Shown here: positions 43,276 through 55,505 of the stretch, piece by piece
Layout of the letters: every line of letters begins with the position of its first letter
How positions within the stretch are numbered: the stretch's first letter is position 1
Source of the DNA: Ligula intestinalis
Lineage: Eukaryota; Platyhelminthes; Cestoda; Diphyllobothriidea; Diphyllobothriidae
Length of the DNA stretch: 64,000 bases
Direction: 5' to 3'
Assembly (NCBI GenBank): GCA_036362985.1
Contig: JAYGXS010000004.1
Coordinates: 20,422,342-20,486,341, forward strand
The notes under the pieces: model-generated
The model's database searches: none
Told to the model about the DNA's origin: nothing
What the model saw: the letters and a program-made list of their open reading frames with translations, nothing else
Translations under genes and position numbers: made by a program

Positions 43276-44695
43276 CAAATCGAATGGATGATAACATTGT
43301 CTGTGTCCTATGATCAGTGGTTCGGTACGTGATTGTATTTAACTATATTGACAAATCATGCATACTGCGCTCAACTGTCACTACACGCCCGCACTCCATA
43401 TGCCCTGGTGTCTCGTTTCACGTGGCCACCAACCACTTTCTGAGAGGCAGAACGATGTCCGCATGATCGGTGGCTATAAAACTATTTTGTATGGCGCTCG
43501 GCTTTAGAAGCAAAAGCTCTGGGTATCTTCTCTTAGGAAGAATTTAGCACTAGAGCACTAGTTATCTGTTGGCCAAAACAAGTAACTGATACTTGCTTTG
43601 TTTGTCCCCATTTTGAAAAAATAGTGGTATTTAAAAAATGGAAAAATATGCTAGTTTGAAGTTATCCTACTAGTTGAACAATTTCACAAGCAGAGAACTT
43701 TAATAATTAATTATAAGTATCCTAACAAAGTTGTTCCACAGTTTTCAAATATATATATAATCTATACGGTAGCAGATATGCCAAAAACTTGTATAGCAGA
43801 AATCATCGAAAAATACTCATCTGCTGTGTGCCTTATGATTACCTCAGAAAGGAAACCTAATTCATGCAGTCGTGAGAACTAATAAAATATTTTGCATGCT
43901 TTTTTACTGCTTGCAAAGATTATGAGCACAGTTCATCCACTGGCCTAATATATCTGCCCAATCATTGAGGATGTACGAATTGATAGTTATTCAGTCCGAT
44001 AAGTTATCAAATACATCTGGGATACGTAGTAGAACAGTCATTTTGCAGAATTGCCTAGAAGTTGTGAAATGTTTTGTTTGATATGACTTACCTATAAAAC
44101 ATATAGATCCTTGGATTTGAGGATTTTTGTTCAGCAAGTGATCAAGCATGTTTTCATCTAGGTTTTGAGAGAAAATATTTGGAGTTTTGCAAAGACTAGG
44201 CTGCATTTGTACCTTTTTACCACACTTTGGTCTGGTGTTCGTTTAACAGAGCAGAATCTTTGTCGCCGACTGTATTAAAAACGAACTACTAGCCTAGATA
44301 ATGAAGAAATGAAGTTCACAAATGTTGCGCGATGAGCTTTGATAACCGGCCGTAGAGTGTGACAGGGTCTAATATAGGACAGTAACGATATTTTGTTGAG
44401 TTCGATGAGTCAGATCGTGGAGTTACCGGTCCTTCCGATATGGCGCCATGTAAAAGTTGTAACTTTAAATTTTGAACATAAGTATGCAGGCTCTGTGTGG
44501 GTAAGGCTTTATTTTCTTCGCCTGGGTACTGCGAAGAAACGTTCCAGTGTTTGGACCGTCCGGGTTTACTGTCATTTGTCAACTTAAGTCTGGGCCTCAT
44601 AATATGCCGTGATCGCACATGAGAATACGGACTGTTCCAGGGATATAGACGGCCTTGCGCTTACATCCATGCCAGTGCATATTCTCTCGTCCTAA

Positions 44696-44765
44696 AGTTC
44701 ACTCATACACTTCCCCTAACCCTCCTTACACTAGCGCCAATACTAACACTAACACTAACGATCCC
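44696..44765 (+). repeat. Short degenerate CCTAAC/ACTAAC repeat
   Basis: CCCCTAACCCTCC, then three tandem ACTAACACTAAC-type units at about 44740-44760. Related in form to the telomere-like repeat at 27.2 kb. Confidence 0.55.
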
Positions 44766-46178
44766 TGGAATTCGAGACAGGGTCACCGATCGTACTGAGG
44801 GGCTCCGATTCCCCTGCCCAACGATGCGGACAGTGACACTGGAGTGTAGACGCTGGAGCGTCCTTAGCTCCTTAGATGTTTCTCTTCTAGACCACTTACA
44901 TCGGTCGCTCTAGCCGAGAAACGTATACCATCAGAGTGGGTAGGAAGAAATGTTGACAATGGCAGTCTTTTATGCTGACTTCGCCAACCCATCCCCACTT
45001 CTTGAAAGAGAACCGTGTTTTGAGAGAAGGCGGGTAAGACTAGCAAACAGGTCCGGCTCTTTTAAAGGACCACGTGAGGGCTGGGATTCCGAAACTGATT
45101 AGTGCTTCATTTTAGGGATGAATTATTGAGGCGACGAGCGTGGTGGGCTAAGATGCTTAAATGAATTAAAACAACCGTAAAAGACCTATAATGCAATTTT
45201 CAATATGAGATGGCCATATTCAAATGGTATTTAACGTATAAGGCGAATGCGCGATCAGCAGATGACATTTTTGCTTTCAGCACAACAGAGAAGACTTCGT
45301 CCGCCCCGAATTCACTCAAAACAAAGGATGTAAAGGGTTACCTTCATGGTAGAGCGCGGAGTCTATCCGTTACATCTACTTAGCAGCAAAACGGCTGTTA
45401 TCGACCAAATCTCTCATTCCACGTGCGACGAGTTGTCTCCGACATTTTGGCTTCAGACAACTCTTCCTATCTAGTCTTAGCTAAAGCCTAGCCCAATGCA
45501 TGTTAACTTTCTTCTACGCGATGCACAGTGCATATTCTTCCTCATGCTACATTCACGAAGAAGTCTCGTGGCTTTCTTTTAAATAAAACGCCAAAAGGGG
45601 CTTTCTTCGTGACAGAGAGCAAAGCCTGTCCATTGGCCGTGTAAAGTACCGGAAATACAAAGTGGCTGCTGACAATAAAATCTCAGAGCACGCTTGCAAC
45701 GGTGATCACCGCATTGATAACCACCAAAATCCTGTCTTCAGACAGATTTTTGCTCAGTAAATACCTTAATCTGTATAAATTGGAAAACACGCCTACGAAG
45801 AAATTTTAATTTGAGGAAGAAGATGTTCTTTGGCATGTTATTTAACTTTACTCAGTGCATTTTCGAGTCTGGAACCCCAGCTGGACACAAACTGAGGTCA
45901 CACCTACCAATCAGGTCTCACCCCGTAAGACTATTGATTTTCCGTACTTTTGAACTTTTAATTGCTCATTGCACATTTCCTGATAGTCCGCAAATGACCT
46001 GAGGCACCAGGCCCGAAAATTCACTAATTTAAGTTATGTTTTATCCCAAAAAATCTTCTTCAAATACCCACGAATTGCTGTGCACATAATATTGATTTTG
46101 CCCCTAACGACCGACGGTATTACTTATATTGTTTTCCCTTGGCACGATAATGGTCATTAATATTTCATCCGATTTTAG

Positions 46179-46287
46179 AGCTCATCAGTTCCGGCAGGGC
46201 TGTTGCCTTCAAGGACGCCACCTACAGTGGTTTCAAGCAGTTGCAGTACCTGACGCATGACAAAGCCATATACGTTGTGGCTTCCGG
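46179..46287 (+). CDS. Sema-like gene, exon 2 (start of Sema domain)
   Basis: 109-bp exon between acceptor CATCCGATTTTAG and donor GTGAGG. Entered in phase 1 and left in phase 2, it continues exon 1 without a stop. It encodes GRAVAFKDATYSGFKQLQ then YLTHDKAIYVVASG. The pattern of a hydrophobic strand, a short turn and IYVVASG resembles the first Sema-blade strand of plexins and semaphorins, where LYVGA is usual (family knowledge). No stop in the used frame; the two other frames are closed or do not fit the phase. Confidence 0.7.
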
Positions 46288-47409
46288 GTGAGGCTTTTGG
46301 TTTTACATCCTTTAAGAAGCGTTCATATAGACAATACTTTTAACCATGTATTTTGTTTTAAAACTGAACGATTTGCACAAAAACACAACTCTGCTGTCAG
46401 ACCTCGGCAGAACGAGGGCACAGCGAACCGATTTCCCGGCTCCATTGTTAATAGGCTAAACTCACCAATCGGATCGCAGTGGGCCGGTGTAAAGTAATGA
46501 GAAACGGTATTTAGCACAATTTCTGATATCTAGACGCACAGACTATCAATGGAAATTTAAATTTTATTGCGTCTGGAGGTTGATTTACTCCTCCGATAGG
46601 TTTGCTATAAAAGAGGCGGGTCCTGTGATGACTCTGCGTTAATGTTGTTTTTCTTCTTCATGTGCTAGCCAATAGGATATACGGTCAGGTAATGAAAAGT
46701 ACAGTTGAAAGATGACAGGCTGAGATTGCGAATGAAAGGAATCGCTTACAAACCAGTCAAAGCCAATTAAACTGAACAGTCTCCCAAAATCACCAAGTTC
46801 ACCACCAACTGACTGTCCGACTCTGTTGTTTGGTTGCGTTAGATGATTTGCTGTCCCTTTAGTTGAACTCCTTTCGGAATTGCTCACACGGCAGGTGTAA
46901 GCGTTACAATAACGTTGACTGAATGTTTGTTCGCACAGTAAATTCGAATAGTTCACTTAGAATTAAGGCCGACTGCGCAGTAAAATGCCAATCTAAAACG
47001 GACAATAGTTTCACTGATGACCGCCAGGTTTCATTACATAACCGTGAGACCAGCAAAAGGGCGCCCTTTTGCTTAATATTTAAGCGTAAGTGAATGAATA
47101 AGTGTGTGAATATACGAGCGCAAATGTATGTATATGCTTGTGTTCCTCCTGTGACGCTCTCTCATTTTTTACGCTTGAACCGCATGAACATCCCCATGAT
47201 TTCAGGGAATAACTCTTCAAACCACACTTATGTAGATTCTCTTGGATAAAAATCACCCAAATATGCAATCATATAGCAGTAGATAAGTGTACACCTATCA
47301 GTTACATGACACCCTGGTCCTGGTTGATGCTTTAAGAGCCCACACACATATGAGTATTATCGGTGCGCACTTATATACTATTGTATTTTTCCGATCAAGA
47401 ACCGACAAG

Positions 47410-47590
47410 ACAGCGAGCTCGTGGCTCAACTGTTAGAGTGTTTGACTCTGATCAGAGGTCGCGGGTTCCAAACTCGAGTGTGGCAGCAATTTCTGAAACA
47501 ACACTGTAGTTGGGTATCACTAGCTGGCGACGGCTAATGACCCAGAAATGGCCATCCTAGTCTCCCTCCGTCTTTGTCGGTAATGTCCTA
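47410..47590 (+). mobile_element. tRNA-headed hammerhead SINE, copy h
   Basis: A-box TGGCTCAACTGTTAGAG at 47422, B-box GGTTCCAAACTC (one change) near 47464, then GTGTGGCAGCAATTTC, the hammerhead region and CTTTGTCGG. Non-coding. Confidence 0.85.
47519..47561 (+). ncRNA. Hammerhead fold in SINE copy h (perfect stem I, one core change)
   Basis: Stem I is ACTAG (47519-47523) with CTAGT (47557-47561), fully Watson-Crick. The core is CTGGCGA (47524-47530), with one substitution from CTGANGA. GAAA is 47545-47548, helix III 2 bp with a palindromic GGCC loop (47550-47553), and the cleavage triplet ATC (47554-47556). The fold is intact, but the core substitution should impair catalysis. Confidence 0.65.
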
Positions 47591-48129
47591 AATGTAATCA
47601 TATTTTTTTAGTCCTGAGCAAGGTAATCTTTTAAAGGTTTTTGAAATTTGCACTAATGAACTGATGCGTGGACGTAAAATGCAACATCTTAAATAAGTTT
47701 AAAATTATATGCATTTAGACAGGCTTATGGATACCTTTCTGCAGACGATCTCCACCTTAAATGTTACAACTACAAATTTACAAGGGGCTTCAGAAAGCGT
47801 CACGTCCCTTTCCCTTGAATTTGCTTTCCAGATGCAGTTGCACTGTAGGAGGGCCTTAAAGCAGTGGTACCTTTAAGCAGTGGTACCATATTAAGGCACA
47901 TAAGGCACCTTAGTTGGTCACCTCCCCGTTGAAAGTACATGGAGGAATACAATAAGTAGGAACCAATAAATATAATTCATCTGTTTTCAAAATCGCACCC
48001 TGAGTAATTGCTCTGCAAAATTCCATGACGGTGAACTCCTTATAGTTTCATAATAAATTGCTTTGAGTACTTTGCTGTGGAACACCATCTGGCAAGAATT
48101 ATTTATATGGCTCCTCACCAGGATAGGAG

Positions 48130-48442
48130 AACAGGAACCGCCAACAATCCAGATGGTTTTGACACTCATTGATGAACGTTCAGAGGCCGCTAAGGGAACG
48201 CGCTTGCTCCGCTCTGCTTTGGGTCTAATTTCTCGGGTCTTGATAGCAGTAGAAGTGGCTAGTAATCTTTCGTATATAGCATTGCTGGGCAAGAAAAGGG
48301 AGACTAGAATAGCCATTTCTGGCCTGTTAGCCATCATCAGCCCGTCATACTCATCCCCAAATGGTGCACCGCCCGAAACTGTAACCTGCGACCCTTTTGA
48401 TCAGAGTCTAACACTCTAACCATTGAGCCACAAGATCTTTGC
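48130..48442 (-). mobile_element. tRNA-headed hammerhead SINE, copy i (long form)
   Basis: Minus strand: A-box TGGCTCAATGGTTAGAG at about 48425, degenerate B-box, GGTGCACCATTTGGGG, hammerhead core, CTTTTCTTGCCCAGC and a 3' body of about 150 bp (CCGAGAAATTAGACCC, GAACGTTCATCAATG region) that recurs at 49640-49800, 55375-55505 and 60600-60740. This shows the full SINE is about 300 bp. Confidence 0.8.
48303..48346 (-). ncRNA. Hammerhead fold in SINE copy i
   Basis: Minus strand: CTGATGA (48340-48334), stem II TGGC/GCCA (4 bp), GAAA (48319-48316), a helix III palindrome-like TGGCTATT and stem I with GAC/GTC preserved but one A-G clash next to the core. Core bases are complete. Stem I is weaker than in copies c and h. 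Confidence 0.65.
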
Positions 48443-48565
48443 TTTGCCGGTGTAGGCTCAAGTCTCGGGTGGTACACCACTTGGCGTTGGGTATGACTAG
48501 CTGAAGAGTGCTTATTAGCCAGAAACGGCTAGCAATACCATCTGTCAGATAGCTTAGCGTAACTT
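48443..48565 (+). mobile_element. SINE copy j (head-to-head with copy i)
   Basis: Begins CTTTGCCGGTGTAGGCTC and continues with CGGGTGGTACACC, a hammerhead region with CTGAAGA (48501-48507) and GAAA (48522-48525). Stem I is unusually long: GGTAT and CTAG (48490-48500) with CTAG and ATACC (48529-48539). About four bases of helix III and the cleavage triplet are lost, so the fold cannot cleave in the usual way. Confidence 0.65.
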
Positions 48566-48599
48566 CCGGATGAATTATAACTGCGTTCAAGCCTATTGA

Positions 48600-48680
48600 T
48601 TTCTGCTACCGTCTCTGATGATGGGTTCATGAAGTAATCAGAAACTTGACGCGAAGAAAATTCTTGTCCCAGCAGTTGCA
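48600..48680 (+). mobile_element. Third copy of the short hammerhead retroposon (degenerate)
   Basis: TTCTGCTACC, GTCTCTGATGA (core 48615-48621), a 5-bp stem II with a bulge, GAAAC (48641-48645), then TTCTTGTCCCAGC, matching in order the 6275-6367 element. The cleavage triplet GTC is not preserved (TTGAC). Confidence 0.6.
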
Positions 48681-48694
48681 TATGCTTTCGCATG

Positions 48695-48795
48695 GCTAGG
48701 GTCGTGTTTATGGTCAAGGTTAAAGTTAATGTTGTTTGGGAAGATAGGGTTTAGCGTGAGGTTCATGCTACTATTAGAACTAATGTTTAAGTTTA
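48695..48795 (+). repeat. Degenerate TTAGGG-like repeat
   Basis: GGCTAGGGTCG, GGTCAAGGTTAAAGTTAATG, ATAGGGTTTAGCGTGAGG: irregular hexamer-derived units in G-rich orientation. Confidence 0.5.
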
Positions 48796-49469
48796 TATTT
48801 GGGTATTCTTACGAGTAACTCGATGCGACTGCCATGGGTAGACCGCAAGAGAATGACGTTTAAAAGTAAACCTTCTTCAAGCATTGCAAATTGTAGTAAG
48901 ATTATTAAGCTAAATAGTCCTTTTAGTTAATTTTATAGTAAAGACTGACGCTTCTTAGCTGAACCATTGCCTACTCTGAAAAATGTGCACAGCCATTGAC
49001 TCATCGGCTTGCGTGGGTGGAGAGCTTAGATGAAAAACCTTAACTAAATAGAAAGAACGACAGCATAATGATGAGCAGACGGAACAGATTGTCTGCGGGA
49101 AGTTAACTAACATCCCACCGAATAGGTCAAAAGCAGAAATACCTGAAAGTCTTTTGGAAAGTGTATCTTGTGGTTGAATCTTGATGACATCGTAGCAGTC
49201 GGTCCTAATTTGAGGCATGCCTATTGCCGCTAGAACCAACCCGCCATTTGAGACTGTTACCAAAGTACAACAGAAGAATACCGACAGACTGGGTGGCATG
49301 CTGGTCGAGGCTAAGGAAAGGCTGGATGGTGAGGCGCAGCTATATAGCAGGACAGGTTGGAGCGAAACAAGAATTTAGTAACATCAAGTAGAACCGAGTA
49401 TGAATAGAATCGATCAATTCAGCCCTCACTTGGTTTTCGCTTCATTTCGATAGTGCATCCGGCAAAGAC

Positions 49470-49622
49470 AAGGGATATTGGAACGACCATTTCCGCCTTA
49501 TTAGCCATCGTCAGCCAGCCATTCCCAGACCCAATTGGTGCACCACCCGAAGCTCGAACCTGTAACTTTTTTGAGCAGAGTCTAACATTCTAACCGTTGA
49601 GCCACGAGGTCGCTGCATTGTC
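49470..49622 (-). mobile_element. tRNA-headed hammerhead SINE, copy k
   Basis: Minus strand: A-box TGGCTCAACGGTTAGAA, B-box GGTTCGAGCTTC, GGTGCACCAATTGGG, then the ribozyme region. Core CTGACGA (49514-49508) and GAAA (49493-49490) are intact; stem I has 3 bp next to the core (TGG/CCA). Helix III is TGGTCGTT. Good Pol III boxes. Confidence 0.82.
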
Positions 49623-49639
49623 AGTTTAGGTCGAGAGAT

Positions 49640-49860
49640 TAATTGACACTCGTTGATGCATGTTCACTGACCACTGACGGAACTCACTTGTCCCGCACTG
49701 GCTTGTGCCTCGTTTCTCGAACCCTGACAGCAACCACACAGTGGCTAGTAGTCTTAAGCTGATAGTATTGTCGATAGAAGACAGGAGAGCCTGGAATGGT
49801 AATTTCTCCTTATTTTGTCCTACCGCCATACCATTTCATATCTCACCAAATTCCCCCGTT
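49640..49860 (-). mobile_element. SINE copy l (3' body, degenerate ribozyme region)
   Basis: The 3' body of the long SINE (GATGCATGTTCACTGACCACTG region, in plus orientation 49655-49680) followed by a blurred remnant of the ribozyme and tail. The head is not clear. Confidence 0.55.
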
Positions 49861-50638
49861 TAGCGAGGATGCAGATCAGATTAATCTTTTCTACACCAGG
49901 CTCGTGCGCAATTAAGATTTTAGAAAAATCGATTGCTCAATTTTGCTGCAATTAATCAAAACTCAGGGACAATGGAAGTAACCATAGGTGTATCAAAGGT
50001 GCATCAAACCCTGTGAGGTTCACAACTGGGCGGTTTGAGGATAACACGGGTTTTGCTCCATAGCACTTTTGCAGTAGCAAAAAATGCCATTATTCAAGAA
50101 AGAATAGTGTTAAGGCCATTTCTTTGCGAAATTCGGGCTGCGCGGGACCAACAGAATCGGAGACCCTGTTGTTAAGCTCACAAGCATGCAACGAGTTCAA
50201 TGAACCTGCTTTTTCAGCTCCGAAGTCTTTGTAAGGATATTAAGTAAACAGTGATCCCGCAAAAGCTGTTTGTAGAAAAAACGCAACTGAACTATACAAA
50301 TGGGCGTGCTGGCGGGTGATCAACTAAAGCCTACCTTACATTTTATCCATCTGTCTGAATTTACAGCATCCAGTGACACGATCTGCTCCTGACAGCAGCC
50401 CTTAACTTGGTGCTGCGGAGAGCAACCATTCGAATAGTAGGCCTTACACCTGCGGCTGTATAATCGGTAGTACTGCATTCAATGAAGTTGGGTTTCCAGA
50501 AATAACTTTAAGCAATCTGTTATTCAGACCTTCTAAAATTGCGTACACCAGCTTTTACTGGTCAGCTGTTTTTAGTGCGACTGCGTTGTTATTTCGCACG
50601 TATTTTACGTGGGTGTGTTTGGCTGACATTAAGTAACG

Positions 50639-50668
50639 TGCCCACGCGTGCCCACGCGTGCACACACC
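50639..50668. repeat. Short tandem repeat, CGTGCCCACG units
   Basis: GTGCCCACGC is repeated twice and a half in tandem. Confidence 0.7.
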
Positions 50669-53600
50669 AAAACAACGTTTGTGTGCAATTTTTGGTGGTA
50701 GTGGTTACATGAGGTATAAAATATTTGCGGTGCAGGATATATCAAAGTGAAAGACGTACAGTCCAACACTGAGGTGGGAGGGTAGATATGGAAATGAGGG
50801 TGTATTTATACATGATGTCAAAAGCACGACCAAAATAAAGAGTCGGCCAAACTATCGCGTTGCCGCCCCGCTCCCCTCTTACCATGCTACTGCAGACTAT
50901 TTTGGTTTCTGCGGATGATGATGATTAACAACAGGATGACTGCTAAAACATAACCTTTCAAGACCTCTTACATGGTCCTTATTTTCTCACAAAGTGTCTG
51001 CGTAAAGTGTGGTATGTGTTCATCACAAATAAAGGACCTGACATTCCGTAAGGCAATCTTCGGTGTAACATTTGTTCTGATTAGTAAGGTATGAGCCCTG
51101 TTTAGGAAATTGGCTGAAAAATGAGTCCGCCGGTTACTAATTTTACTCAGCGTAATTCACTAAGTGAAATGCCTTCATAACCAAGCAAAGCCAGGTTTTA
51201 ATGTTATTTCGGGCTCGCTGAATCTGAGCGTTGTGGAAAAATATATATTTGGAAACGGCGATGCTTTAGTCACCCTCTTTGAACAAAGCATTGCCATCAG
51301 ATTCATGTTTCGCACCCAATGGGCGTGTCGTTTAGTTGCTTCAGGTCCAAACAGAGTTCACGCGTTTTGGTTTCTAAGATTCAGAAGGATGTGAACCACG
51401 TTTACGCCAGTACGTCTGCCCACGAACCTTTTATTTAGAACAACTTAAACCATGCTTGGGATGTGCCTATGGCCACTAGGGTTTGATGAAAGGTAATTTT
51501 TATCGACTCTCGCGGAGATAAACAACGATATTTAATGTCTGATTAACCCGATGACTAAACACAAAAACTGTCGAAACCAGTTGACAAAAATTGAGGCAAC
51601 GTGAGGGCCTGTGGCAGATGACTGTTTCGTATTGGTACTGTTGGTCGCTTTACCTTAGTCCTCGCATTCAGATCAGCTCACCCCAATTAATATTTGATCT
51701 ATTCTTTTGCCCAAAAACACGTACACCGTCCGCTTTAGACCTCCAAAACTGCGATTAGCATCATGACAGATAAAATGTGTGCCTGGCCAAGAGAAAGATG
51801 CAGTCTGTCAATTATAGAAAGATTGTGTGGTATCCCATGCATACACATTGAGGCACCGGACTGAGTGAAAGGCGCTGGACTGCTACGGTCGGCACCGTTT
51901 TTTCTCACACTTTCCGGATGCTCACAGCAGATTGGCACCAGACAAAATGAGTGAGCGAAATAAGTCAAGGTAGGGGAGGTCACAGTCGAAATTTACACAG
52001 GAACCCTATGGTCTTGCCGTCACTATGCTCCACGGAAACAAACATTTTTAGCGATTAACTGTGTTAGGGCCTCCATTCACACAGATCTTGAGTACTGCAT
52101 GAATAAACAACTACTAAAAGCGGAATGGGTTCCCTGCCAGCACACACGGGGCGATGGTTAAGGCACATGCATTATTCCGCAACTCGAAATCTGCAGAATG
52201 CTGTAGACAGACCTAAGAGGCAATCTTACTCACTTTTTTGACTATTTTTGAATTTAAAGTACGTTTTTAAGTGACAATTTGTATGATTTTTACGGATAAT
52301 TTGATAATATGCATACCTCTCCAGAATTTTGACGGATATATCCGGGTTGATGACGGAGGTGAAGAACGGGGATATGTGGGTTGAAAACCCCGTCCTTACC
52401 CCCGTTGCCACCCTCGGATCACCCCTATTTCCCCAGAAGTTCGACGGGGGATCCGGGGATTTTTCTGACAGAGTTATTTATAAGGACTTGAGAGCATCAA
52501 GTCAGATTGGAAAACTAACTCATATGAGATTCTTCTATATCTGTTTGTTCATAGGATGGTCAGAAATGGAAGTCATGGTTACATTTTCGTTATTTTCACT
52601 CATGCCGTCCTTCTTAGACTGAGATGCTGTCTTACGTCCCCGGATAAACTAATGAATTTTAAGTCTATAACAACATCTTTACTAAACTCACAAATTAAAA
52701 ACTTGTCATTGTCTCAGGCGGAAGATTTCCACATTGATGTTTATTAATGACAACTTGGAGTAAAAGACTTTATTCCCTGTCTGTACTTTACTCGAACGTT
52801 TTTGTACGTACAATAACATTCTGTATGTTATCTTTGTGTCGTCTAGGCCTGATGGAGCCTGACTGGTGGCGAGTGTTAGGAGTTTAGCCTAACCAAATGC
52901 TAGCAACATTCGAAGGCTTTCCTGAGGCGTCGAACCAAGACAAATGTCTTTGTATGTTAGCGATGACCGCATACGCGTGATAAGTGTCCACGTGCGATGA
53001 CCTCTACCTCTAGAGAGGAAACAGATGCAAGCACTTGCACGAGCGCCCACTAGTCGCAGTTATCTGCAATGCGCTAATCAGGCAACAAGCGAACGCGCAC
53101 TTGACAATCTCTTATAAGCCACTGTCACACCTCAGACAGTGAAATCGCTCACGCAGACTGCGAGGAACCGTCAGTCCGCTCCCGAGGCAATCTTGAGCCC
53201 GGAGGCGAGACAAAGAACGCGCTGGAGATCAACCAGTGGCAACTACCACCCGAGACAGCAACTCTGGATTTCGTACACAATTAACCCTCCTCCGGGTGAT
53301 TCCAGAATTATGACCTTCCTTTTGTGTTCTTCCTTGGGGATTCCAAAGGACGTAATTAGACGGTGGCACATGTCAGATGCCACCGTTACAATGACGATGC
53401 CGTCGTTTCAACAGCGAGGCTTCATTCAATCTCATTTTATTCTCAAATTTGATTGCTATAATTAACTGTTCATCCGGTGTGCCTACTCGCACCAGTTCAG
53501 TTTCGACTAGTAGGTGTTTGCCACAAACACTACCATCCCCAGACAGCTGCCTTTCCACTATGTGTTACACTCTGTGGTTGGCTTCGGAACTAAGTACAAT

Positions 53601-53719
53601 ACATTGCAATCGCCAATGTCGTGCTGATATTTCAGTCGAAAAAGACCTGCTTCGTTTAGATATCGTATAAGTCCTGTTTTCTTTGTCTATTGTCTACATT
53701 TTCTCTTTCTTTTCGCCAG

Positions 53720-53816
53720 TGCGACACTCCTGAAACTGCATGGCGATTCGCTGGCCCTCCTCGATTCCTACACTGTCCCATCGCAGTCCAAAGAGAATTT
53801 CTACTGCAATCCATCG
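53720..53816 (+). CDS. Sema-like gene, exon 3
   Basis: 97-bp exon with a strong acceptor (pyrimidine tract ending TTTCGCCAG) and donor GTAGGT. Entry in phase 2 completes the codon left by exon 2, and exit is phase 0. It encodes ATLLKLHGDSLALLDSYTVP then KENFYCNPS. In plexins the corresponding segment reads as NRLYQL, a short strand, then a conserved Cys-Pro-Pro. CNPS matches that cysteine context. The agreement of both phases with exons 2 and 4 is the main evidence that it is real. Confidence 0.75.
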
Positions 53817-55374
53817 GTAGGTTGAGAACTCGACTCATTCTTATATGCTGTAGTCATCGGTTATGAAGCCCACCTCGGGCCCAGACCAAATTGGGCTTAA
53901 TGAGCGGTGGGCGCATTAACTGGAGAGTCATAGTTCTTGATTAGCAAACGCAGAATAGTCACTATACATTACATACGTAATGTAACCAGTTGCGCACGCA
54001 GAGAGATGAGAACCTCACTCTATCATGTTGGCAAACCGGGCTTTGTAGCCGGCGACTGGGCTTATTAGCCGGCGGATTTCGCTATGTAAAATTCCGTCCC
54101 AGGCTGATCTAGGCTTTATACGTGCCTGGGCCTACTAACCGTGGGCTTAATAACCGGCGACTACTGTACTACCGCAGGAACTCACCGGCAGTTGTTTTCA
54201 AGTTTTGTAGGAAATTTTACTTACACATCTCTTCGAAAACAGTAATATATGCAGTATGAGCAGATATAACCAAGCGGTCCCTACAACTGTCAACTTATGC
54301 AGTTTGAATCCCGTACTTACGCGTAGGTGATCGTGCATAGTAGGCATTGGTGTAAAACTTCACGTCGCGTTCGCCGGCAATCGTGGACAGGCCGTTCGTG
54401 AATAAGGGGGCGCAAACAGGTGGGAGAACGGAAAGTTGATAGTATTATTCAGTTCCGTATTTAAAACACTTGAAACTATCAGGATGTGTGTGCGTTTTGA
54501 TTGGAATGGCTACAAACTGAGCAAATAACGTGGCCCCGCTATAGAATAAGAGCTACACTGTAGAGGCGCCTTCTAAATATAGTCTTTCCGGACTTTCGCT
54601 TCTGTGAGTTCCAAGCCCGTGTGTGAGACGGCGAATTCTCATTACGTAAGCTATTGTGTCCACTAGCATTCCGATTCTGCTTAACTTGAATACGCTGCAA
54701 GGACAGAGTTGAGTGGGGCCGAAACAATTCAGATAATGAGTAATACTAATTATTTTGTTGAGCAAACGCAAAAGCCTTACCATGGTAACTGAAGTACATT
54801 TTTTAATGAATTCTAGAACGAATGCGTCAACACTGGATGCTGTCCAGCTTGTGTTTTTAACAGGGTGTCTGATGTGAAAAAAAACAGTCAATGAACAGTA
54901 AAAAGAACTCCTTCAGGTTTGGTTGGCAAAGGACAGAAAAATGAATTTATTTTATTCGTTTTTAAGAAAAAAACATTGTCAATCATGGGAAGGTAAATAT
55001 GCCTATGGGGAAGGACCGTCCAGCAGATGGGGGTATATACGAGAAGTTCGAAGGATTAATGGCCAAGGGCGAATGCCTAAACCAGACGAAGTGCCTCGTC
55101 GTAGATCGGATTTTAATACCTTGCGATGACAGCAGGAGCGACCATTTGGGCGGCGACACAGAAGAAGCCCGCCCCGATCTTTTACCTTCCCCGTAGAGTG
55201 GAAGCGAGGAGGCGTCATTAAAGGCGGTGAGGATCATCAAGGCGCAAAGAACGAACAAGCCATCAGTAGGTGGCAAAAAAAGTTATCAGTCATGCTTGTC
55301 CCCAGGTCGCTTAACATTGAAATGAATTTACGTTAAAAGTCGCACATATCATCCCTGCAGTGCAGCTGAACGGA

Positions 55375-55505
55375 AATAATCACTCGTCGATGAACTTTCA
55401 CCGACCACTTTCGGAACTAACTCTGCCTTGGTTCTCATTTCTCAAGCACTGACAGTATCCGTAGAGGCTATTATTCTAGGCAAATAGAACCACGAGCTCT
55501 TTGTC
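55375..55505 (-). mobile_element. SINE copy o (3' body only)
   Basis: Plus-orientation blocks CGTCGATGAACTTTCACCGACC and CTCATTTCTCAAGCAC-like match the 3' body of copies i and n. The head and ribozyme are absent. Confidence 0.55.

Larger units (their letters stand above)
35313..46178 (+). other. Intron 1 of the Sema-like gene (10.9 kb)
   Basis: Begins GTTAGT and ends TTTCATCCGATTTTAG. Contains SINE copies b-g and otherwise unassigned AT-rich sequence. The short frames within it show no motifs. Intron size is large for a flatworm gene but not unusual for tapeworms with expanded genomes (inference). Confidence 0.6.
46288..53719 (+). other. Intron 2 of the Sema-like gene (7.4 kb)
   Basis: GTGAGG to TTTCTTTTCGCCAG. 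Holds SINE copies h-l, a third hammerhead remnant (48600-48680), a degenerate telomere-like stretch and a 13-bp direct repeat AAGCAGTGGTACC near 47862 and 47877. No independent gene seen. Confidence 0.6.

Noticed and set aside
52310..52480. Unusual GC-rich patch with GATATATCCGGG and GGGGGATCCGGGG blocks
   Set aside because: Looks different from its surroundings and is open over 97 codons, but shows no motif, repeat partner or splice context in the window.
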